NCBI GenBank assembly: GCA_003131945.1
Contig: PKWD01000474.1
Location: 6,792 to 14,299, forward strand
Source: Acidimicrobiaceae bacterium
GTDB taxonomy: Bacteria; Actinomycetota; Acidimicrobiia; Acidimicrobiales; UBA8190
Direction of reading: 5' to 3'
DNA: 7,508 bases
This document shows positions 1 through 4,429 of the stretch, one piece after another (the first letter of the stretch is position 1; every line of letters begins with the position of its first letter). The translations under genes and the position numbers were made by a program. Under the pieces are notes generated by a model that was not told where the DNA came from, made no database searches, and was given only the letters and a program-made list of their open reading frames with translations.

Positions 1-701
1 TTCAGGAACGTCGTCTTGCCGGCGTCGGTGCCACCCGACACGACGATATTCAGCCGTCCCACCACACACGCTTCGATGAAGCGGGCGAATGTCGACGTAA
101 AGGTCCCGTTGGTGACCAGATCCTCGACCAGGAGTGGCTCCTTGGCGAACTTCCTGACGGTGAGAAACGGGCCACCGATGGCGAGGGGATGGATCACGGC
201 ATTGATACGTGAGCCGTCGGGGAGGCGGGCGTCGACCATGGGGGACGATTCGTCGACCCGGCGGCTGACCTCGCCGACGATCTTGTCGATGACACGTCGC
301 AGGTGCGTCTCGTCGATGAATGACGTCTGGGTCCGTTCGATCTTGCCCCCGCGCTCGATATACACGCGATCGGGTCCATTGACCATGACCTCGGAGACAT
401 TCGGGTCCTCGAGATATCTCTGGATGGGTCCGTAGCCAAGGATGTCGTTGGCGATGTCCTCTCCCAGACGGGCCTTGTCGGCCAGAGACAACGGCGTCGC
501 CTCTTCGGCCAGCGCCGCCTGCAGCTGGGCATTGACCCTCGGTCGGAGGTCTTTGGCCGTCAGGCGACCCTGGGACAATTCAGGACCGAGCTCCTCGATG
601 AGCCGTTGATGCACCCGGATATGGACTTCTTCGAGGGCGCGCGCCCGCGCCTCCTCCGAGTTCAAGACGCCCGCCACTCGCAGATGATCGGACAGCGACA
701 T
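1..701 (-). CDS. cpaF: CpaF/TadA pilus-assembly ATPase, N-terminal 233 codons (3' end off-window)
   Basis: Secretion ATPase of the PilT/VirB11 superfamily. In the Tad system it forms a cytoplasmic hexamer that powers Flp pilin polymerisation with TadB/TadC. Reading the minus strand from the ATG at 701 gives MSLSDHLRVAG and then an open frame to the window edge. Family hallmarks are visible: a charged helical N-terminal segment (about 1-75), LGYGPIQRYLEDPNVSEVMVNGP (about 88-110, seen in parts), a VDARLPDGSRINAV block (156-169), and the Walker A GGTDAGKT at 223-230 with Lys229 and Thr230. The family's usual form is GGTGSGKT, so Asp226 is a local variant that still fits GxxxxGK[ST]. Walker B, Asp and His boxes lie off-window. 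The start is supported by AGGGG about 6 bases upstream and by lying 9 nt after the cpaE stop. It is the third gene of the leftward arm. Family identity is secure; activity cannot be judged from the fragment. Confidence 0.95.
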   Translation of the reverse strand, partial: MSLSDHLRVAGVLNSEEARARALEEVHIRVHQRLIEELGPELSQGRLTAKDLRPRVNAQLQAALAEEATPLSLADKARLGEDIANDILGYGPIQRYLEDPNVSEVMVNGPDRVYIERGGKIERTQTSFIDETHLRRVIDKIVGEVSRRVDESSPMVDARLPDGSRINAVIHPLAIGGPFLTVRKFAKEPLLVEDLVTNGTFTSTFARFIEACVVGRLNIVVSGGTDAGKTTFL

Positions 702-710
702 CGTGCACCC

Positions 711-1985
711 CTACTTGACTTGTTGTGACTGCGCGGCCGCAGGTGCGGAGACCATCAATCCCGAGGCCAGCTCGTCGATGCTCTTGGCGAACTTCGACCG
801 CGGTGAGCTGATGACCACAGGCACTCCACGGTTGACGGACTCGGCCACGAGGATGTCGCTCGGTAGTGCGGCGTCCACCTTGAGCTGGACGGCGCGTTCC
901 GCATCGGCCTCGCTCAGACCCACCCGGGTATTGGCCCGGTTCAGCACGAACTTGACCGAGGAGAACGGTATGTCGAGAGCACGCATGGTCTGCATCCCCA
1001 CCCGGGCACTCTTCAGGCTCATGACATCCAGCCCGGCGAGGACGAGAATGTCGTCAGCAGCCTCGAGAGCGGCCAGTGTGATCTCGGCGAAGTTGGCCGA
1101 GGTGTCGACCACGATGTAGGCACACCGTTCCCGGAGGACGTCGATGACTCGAGCCAGGTCGGCGCGTCCTATCTGGTCGGCTGAGCTCGGCTCGGTCGGC
1201 GCCGCCAGGATGAGGAGCCCGCTCGCCTCGTGACGCAGGAGCAAGTTCTCGAGCATCGTCCCGTCGAGTCGGTCGCCGGCCTGGACCGCTTCGGCGATGG
1301 TGTGCACGGGCGCCAGTTGCAGCATGAGAGCCACGTCGCCGAATTGGAGGTCGGCGTCCACGAGAACGACGGGCTGGATCGTCCGCTTGGCCAGCGCCAC
1401 GGCCAGGTTGATGGCCACGACCGACTTCCCGGTGCCGCCCTTCGAGCAGAACACCGAGATCACACGCCCTCGGGGCCCCTGGTTGGCCGGGGCGGGCGGA
1501 GGGGGAGGAACGATCGTCGCCGGGCGCCGCACCTTGACCCGGGCCGCTGCTCGCGACACGGAGTCGAGGAGCTCACTGTCCTCGGCCGTGACGGCTACGA
1601 CGTCGTCCACCCCGGCACGCAGCGCAGCCTGTAGGACCTCTGCCGTCAACTCGTAAACAACCATGACGGCGCCGCAGCCCGGGCGGAATCCGATCAATCC
1701 GGCGACCTGGGAGATGACTTCTTCAGGCTTGTCGCTGGGTCCGAAGACGACGACTCCAGGCTTCGAAGGATCGGCCTTGTCAGAGAAGGCGGTCAGGTCC
1801 TCGTACCCGACGACATGGCCACCGATCTCGAGCATGCGTTCGGTGAGGACGAAGCGGACGACCTCGTCCGAGTCCACCACACTGATCGCGACCTGGTCAC
1901 CCTGGGGCGCCTTCGCCTTGGGCGGGGTTTCTGTCGCCTTCGGCGGGGTTTCTGTCATCGTGTCAGCTCGCTGGTCAGAGTGCAC
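711..1985 (-). CDS. cpaE: CpaE/TadZ, ParA/MinD-like Tad pilus localisation ATPase
   Basis: TadZ proteins place the Tad machinery, usually at a pole, and bind CpaF. The 424-residue frame has three parts. An N-terminal low-complexity tail (1-28) carries a tandem TETPPKA repeat. An atypical receiver-like domain spans about 31-150, where the strand expected to end in the phospho-acceptor Asp reads VVVFGPS (78-84), so phosphorylation looks unlikely. A proline linker (160-165) leads to a P-loop ATPase with deviant Walker A SKGGTGKS (181-188; signature Lys182, catalytic Lys187), Walker A' VDADLQFGD (209-217) and Walker B-like YIVVDTS (290-296). Length is normal. The GTG at 1985 has AGGGGA about 9 nt upstream and overlaps the end of cpaB1 by 11 nt. 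An ATG at 1958 (residue 10) is an alternative that leaves a 16-nt gap but has a weaker ribosome-binding site. It lies between cpaB1 and cpaF in one apparent operon. Confidence 0.93.
   Translation of the reverse strand: MHSDQRADTMTETPPKATETPPKAKAPQGDQVAISVVDSDEVVRFVLTERMLEIGGHVVGYEDLTAFSDKADPSKPGVVVFGPSDKPEEVISQVAGLIGFRPGCGAVMVVYELTAEVLQAALRAGVDDVVAVTAEDSELLDSVSRAAARVKVRRPATIVPPPPPAPANQGPRGRVISVFCSKGGTGKSVVAINLAVALAKRTIQPVVLVDADLQFGDVALMLQLAPVHTIAEAVQAGDRLDGTMLENLLLRHEASGLLILAAPTEPSSADQIGRADLARVIDVLRERCAYIVVDTSANFAEITLAALEAADDILVLAGLDVMSLKSARVGMQTMRALDIPFSSVKFVLNRANTRVGLSEADAERAVQLKVDAALPSDILVAESVNRGVPVVISSPRSKFAKSIDELASGLMVSAPAAAQSQQVK
1921..1956 (-). repeat. 21-bp tandem repeat in the 5' end of cpaE
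   Basis: GGCGGGGTTTCTGTC occurs exactly at 1921-1935 and 1942-1956, giving a 21-bp period. It encodes two copies of the seven-residue unit TETPPKA at residues 11-24 of CpaE, followed by a further Lys/Ala/Pro stretch. The region is the flexible tail before the receiver-like domain, so copy number could vary between strains without disturbing folded domains. Confidence 0.8.
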
Positions 1986-2709
1986 TGGAGATGTTCCCCT
2001 GGCTCACGGCGGGGACCGTCACGGGAGGGCTATGCGGCGGGACGAGGGTCATGTAGAGACCAAGCCCGTCTTGCTCCGCCAATGCGATCCGTTCGGCGTT
2101 GGCTGGTGTGACGGAGAAGGTGTAAAGGCCACTCGTACCATCAGGCGTTGCCGTTGATTGGCCGCTCGTCGCCGTGGCTGGGCCGCTGGGCGTGCTCTGG
2201 CCGTCGGCAATGATCGACACGCCCTGGAGAAGGAGGGTCTCCGCGTTGTTCACGGTGACCATCAGGTCGACCTTGTCGCCCGGACTGGGAAAGTCCGCAA
2301 CTCCGTGGACCTGGTCAACCGATGCCGTCACGGCCACGTCGCCGGCCGGGATGAACTGCGAGAAGCCATTGGAGGCGGAGGAGGCACTGGCGAACATCGA
2401 AGAGACGAGCACCTGCCCGACAGCGTAAGGGGCCACGGCGTGCTTGCCCTCAATGCTCGACAGCTTGGTCACCGCCGACGTCGGTCGAAATTGCTGAGGG
2501 ATCTTCTGGTGTTTGATGTAGCCGCCGTTAATGGCCTGGGTCCCGTCCAGAGTGGCGGGCACGGCCTTCACGACGACGTAGGCTTCGACCAATTTGGCAT
2601 TGTGATAGGCGCGTTGCTGGGCGTTATTCAGAAAGACATAGCTCAACACCGACGCGGCGACCCCCACGGCTACCGCGACGGCCACCACGATTGTCCGTTT
2701 GGGTGTCAT
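1975..2709 (-). CDS. cpaB: CpaB/RcpC-type Flp pilus assembly protein (copy 1)
   Basis: CpaB/RcpC is a membrane-anchored SAF-domain protein of Tad systems. In diderms it works with the secretin CpaC; in a monoderm its partner is unclear. The 244-residue protein has an N-terminal membrane anchor (about 7-27) after MTPKR and a SAF-like domain (about 42-107, with VGQVLVSSMF at 97-106 matching the usual G..l....l segment). An RcpC domain follows (about 117-225), with PAGDVAVTASVDQVHGVA (121-138) and PGDKVDLMV (143-151). A Ser/Thr/Pro/Gly-rich insert (171-193) interrupts the RcpC domain. The ATG at 2709 is preceded by an excellent AAAAGGAGG Shine-Dalgarno (2727-2719, 9 nt spacing), which fixes the start. 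It is the first gene of the leftward arm. It is clearly paralogous to the divergent gene at 3076: 22 of 34 residues are identical over 121-154 of this protein against 120-153 of the other. Confidence 0.9.
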   Translation of the reverse strand: MTPKRTIVVAVAVAVGVAASVLSYVFLNNAQQRAYHNAKLVEAYVVVKAVPATLDGTQAINGGYIKHQKIPQQFRPTSAVTKLSSIEGKHAVAPYAVGQVLVSSMFASASSASNGFSQFIPAGDVAVTASVDQVHGVADFPSPGDKVDLMVTVNNAETLLLQGVSIIADGQSTPSGPATATSGQSTATPDGTSGLYTFSVTPANAERIALAEQDGLGLYMTLVPPHSPPVTVPAVSQGNISSAL

Positions 2710-2767
2710 CAGTGCCCCCCTCCTTTTACCCGGAACCGAAGCTGGCCAGCAGCATGTCCTTCGGCGC

Positions 2768-2780
2768 CGATCGATCCCAC
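2768..2780 (+). repeat. 13-bp direct repeat, copy 1 (candidate operator)
   Basis: CGATCGATCCCAC, identical to the copy at 2978-2990 on the same strand. It lies 59-71 bp upstream of the cpaB1 start. With equal base frequencies, about 0.001 exact 13-mer pairs would be expected in a 366-bp region, so the repeat is unlikely to be chance. The flanks differ between copies, which makes the 13-mer itself the conserved unit. Confidence 0.6.
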
Positions 2781-2800
2781 CGCGGTCGATGGCTAGGCCA

Positions 2801-2817
2801 AGTGTGCGTGATCACAC
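2801..2817. promoter_or_regulatory. CRP/FNR-family-like partial palindrome
   Basis: The sequence contains GTGTG-N6-CACAC (2802-2806, 2813-2817). It can also be read as AGTGT-N6-TCACA (2801-2805, 2812-2816). Against the CRP/GlxR-type consensus TGTGA-N6-TCACA, the right half is perfect and the left half keeps only the central GTG. It lies about 92-108 bp upstream of the cpaB1 start and overlaps the weak leftward promoter candidate. The binding protein is a guess. Confidence 0.25.
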
Positions 2818-2977
2818 GGCCCTTGACAATGACTCCCGGGTCAAATGAGTCGCAGGGCCTACGCGAGAATTCCGCTCGGGGTGATCGGCCCTAAAGAGGC
2901 AACGACATATGTGTCGATAGTCCTATTGCCCACGGCCACGTGGGGTCCTGATACTAGGAACAGGGGGAGTGGGGCCA

Positions 2978-2990
2978 CGATCGATCCCAC
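2978..2990 (+). repeat. 13-bp direct repeat, copy 2 (candidate operator)
   Basis: Second exact copy of CGATCGATCCCAC, 210 bp (about 20 helical turns) from copy 1. It lies 86-98 bp upstream of the cpaB2 GTG. Each divergent gene therefore has one copy within 100 bp of its start, consistent with one regulator binding at both promoters or looping between them. Confidence 0.6.
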
Positions 2991-2994
2991 GGGC

Positions 2995-3056
2995 GGCTTC
3001 GGGACTTGAGGGCGCCGGCGAAAGCCTCCCCGACTTGGAGAGCTAGGCCGTCCCGA
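2995..3056 (+). promoter_or_regulatory. Possible structured 5' leader of cpaB2 with alternative pairings
   Basis: Two pairings are visible. TCGGGAC (2999-3005) pairs perfectly with GTCCCGA (3050-3056), enclosing 44 nt. GGCTTCG (2995-3001) pairs with CGAAAGCC (3019-3026), with one bulged A. They share bases 2999-3001 and cross, so they are mutually exclusive or form a pseudoknot. CTCC (3026-3029) can pair with GGAG at 3037-3040 or with the Shine-Dalgarno GGAG at 3065-3068. I do not recognise a known riboswitch class. High GC makes chance pairing common, so confidence is low. Confidence 0.25.
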
Positions 3057-3075
3057 CCAGAAACGGAGAAGATGG

Positions 3076-3912
3076 GTGCCCAGAAAGAGCCTCGCTGTTG
3101 TCGTGGCCGTAGCTCTGGCCGTGGTCGTCAGCGCGGCCGCGTACGCCGGGCTCCATTCGGCCCAGAAGAGCGCCGACAACAACGCCAGGCTGACGTCGGT
3201 GTACGTCCTGAAGGGGGCCGTCCCCCGCAACGAAAGCGCCGCCGCCGCCTACCTCCAGGGCCTCATCACCACAACCCGTTTGCCGTTACAGTTCGTTCCT
3301 GTCGGAGCGGTCACCAACCTGTCTCACATTCGTGACAACGAGGCGGAGTACAACCTCCCGGCGGGCGAGGTCGTCGTCGACGCCATGTTCGTTGCCCCCA
3401 AGGCCGGCTCCAGCCTGGCCGCCCAGACAGTGCCCAAGGGTGACGTCGCCGTGTCCGTGTCCGTCGACCAGACGCACGGCGTGGCCGGCCTGATCCAGCC
3501 CGGCGACAAAGTCGACATCCTGGTCGATCTCAACGGCGATCAAGAGATCTACCTCTACCAATTGGTGCCGGTGCTCGCGGTGGGCGCCTCGCTCGTGCCG
3601 ACCCCGGAAACGAAGACGACCACCCCCCAGGCAAGCGTCACCGTCCCGCAAACAAAGGTGATCATCACCTTTGCCGTCACCCGCGTGGCCGCCGCCCGCA
3701 TCGCGCTGGCCAACAGCAGCGGCGGGGGTGTGGCCGGAGGCCTCTACCTGGCCCTGGTGGCCTCCGGCAGCGCGGCGGTGCCGGCCACGACCATCAGCGG
3801 CGCGAACCTCATCCCCGGAAGCCCGGCCGCCTCCGGTTCGAACCCCGCTCCCACCGCCGTGTCCATTGGAGGACACGTTACCCACAGTGAAACCGATGAA
3901 AAGACTCCTTGA
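3076..3912 (+). CDS. cpaB: CpaB/RcpC-type Flp pilus assembly protein (copy 2)
   Basis: Second CpaB/RcpC paralogue, 278 residues, heading the rightward arm. It has an N-terminal membrane anchor (about 6-25) after MPRKS and a SAF-like domain (about 42-106; LPAGEVVVDAMF at 94-105). The RcpC-type domain covers about 117-230, with PKGDVAVSVSVDQTHGVA (120-137) and PGDKVDILV (142-150). A Thr/Pro-rich insert at about 174-193 sits at the same place as in copy 1. The C-terminal tail (about 235-278) is Ala/Ser/Pro-rich and longer than in copy 1. The start is a GTG at 3076 with GGAGA (3065-3069) 6 nt upstream; the ATG at 3072 is in another frame. Its 3' end overlaps the start of the following tadE by 17-26 nt. 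Two copies may have divided roles or form a hetero-complex, which is inference. Confidence 0.88.
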   Translation: MPRKSLAVVVAVALAVVVSAAAYAGLHSAQKSADNNARLTSVYVLKGAVPRNESAAAAYLQGLITTTRLPLQFVPVGAVTNLSHIRDNEAEYNLPAGEVVVDAMFVAPKAGSSLAAQTVPKGDVAVSVSVDQTHGVAGLIQPGDKVDILVDLNGDQEIYLYQLVPVLAVGASLVPTPETKTTTPQASVTVPQTKVIITFAVTRVAAARIALANSSGGGVAGGLYLALVASGSAAVPATTISGANLIPGSPAASGSNPAPTAVSIGGHVTHSETDEKTP

Positions 3913-4429
3913 CAGAGAGGCGCTCGGCGCTGGTTCCCTCCGCTCGCAACGGTGCGGGGGGTGGACTCGTCGTCGTGACGAGACCGGTCAGGCTCTCGTC
4001 GAGTTCGCCTTGGTGCTACCCCTGATCATTCTCATCATGGGTGTCGCCTTCAACGGCTGGAACGGAATGCAACAAGCCGTCCGCTTGACGAGCGCGGCGC
4101 GTGCCGGAGCCATCATCGCCGCCAACGATCTGGCCACCGATGTGGCCTCTTATCCGCCCCAGGCTCCGACTCAGACGGAGATCGACAGCGCCTTGACTGA
4201 CGCCACGGCTGCGGTCAACCAGGAAGAAGGGGTCAGCGGCGTCTACCAGAGCGGTAACCCGTCATGGAGCAACTACGTGAGCATCGCGACGCAGAATGTA
4301 TCCATCTCGAGTGCTCCGACCCTGACGATCAACACCGTGACGATCACCATCTCCCCGGCGTCTGTCACCCTCATTCCCTTCGTCGGGCACATCTCCGTCA
4401 CCACTCACGCCGTGGCGAGGTTCTCATGA
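3896..4429 (+). CDS. tadE: TadE-like pseudopilin/pilus assembly protein (copy 1)
   Basis: TadE-family proteins are minor pseudopilins anchored by an N-terminal hydrophobic helix. In characterised Tad systems they are processed by the prepilin peptidase TadV. From the ATG at 3896 the product has 177 residues. A basic N-terminus (1-27, ending WTRRR) precedes the signature DETGQALVEFALVLPLIIL (28-46), with Gly31 as probable cleavage residue and Glu36 at +5, then a helix to about 53. The rest (about 60-177) is Thr/Ser/Ala/Val-rich, with an alternating strand-like pattern near the end and no cysteine. A GTG at 3887 gives 180 residues; GGAGGA at 3868-3873 lies 13 nt from that GTG and 22 nt from the ATG, so the start is unsettled. 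It overlaps cpaB2 at its start and shares ATGA with tadG at 4426-4429. Confidence 0.87.
   Translation: MKRLLDREALGAGSLRSQRCGGWTRRRDETGQALVEFALVLPLIILIMGVAFNGWNGMQQAVRLTSAARAGAIIAANDLATDVASYPPQAPTQTEIDSALTDATAAVNQEEGVSGVYQSGNPSWSNYVSIATQNVSISSAPTLTINTVTITISPASVTLIPFVGHISVTTHAVARFS

Larger units (their letters stand above)
2710..3075. promoter_or_regulatory. 366-bp divergent control region between the two cpaB genes
   Basis: No convincing gene is seen here. Both arms of the Tad locus start from this stretch, so both promoters should lie inside it. Visible elements are an exact 13-bp direct repeat (2768-2780, 2978-2990), a CRP-like partial palindrome (2801-2817), and an inverted repeat CGACA-N4-TGTCG (2903-2916). 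There is also a 6-bp stem CCGAAG/CTTCGG (2736-2741, 2759-2764) in the probable cpaB1 leader, and a possible structured leader before cpaB2 (2995-3056). A weak rightward promoter candidate is TTGCCC (2926-2931), 18 nt, GATACT (2950-2955). A weak leftward one is TTGTCA (2829-2824), 17 nt, CACACT (2806-2801). Neither promoter is strong by consensus; the regulatory role is inferred from gene orientation. Confidence 0.75.

Noticed and set aside
2761..2770. TCGGCGCCGA 10-bp palindrome
   Set aside because: GC-only palindromes of this length are common in DNA of this composition, and no second copy was seen.
2158..2796. Plus-strand open frame of 212 codons opposite cpaB1
   Set aside because: Arg/His/Gly-rich translation with no domain. 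It is the antisense shadow of cpaB1, whose membrane anchor, core motifs and strong Shine-Dalgarno are clear.
2823..2828. TTGACA as a rightward -35 element
   Set aside because: Perfect hexamer, but at 16-18 nt downstream there is only TGAGTC or similar, with no plausible -10.
2936..2943. CCACGTGG palindrome
   Set aside because: Eight bases only, does not extend, no partner copy in the window.
3072..3074. ATG as start of cpaB2
   Set aside because: It is out of frame with the membrane anchor and SAF domain; the GTG at 3076 is in frame with a good ribosome-binding site.
3286..3885. Minus-strand open frame of 199 codons opposite cpaB2
   Set aside because: Composition is Gly/His/Asp/Arg-biased as expected from GC-rich antisense; cpaB2 on the other strand is a recognisable family member.
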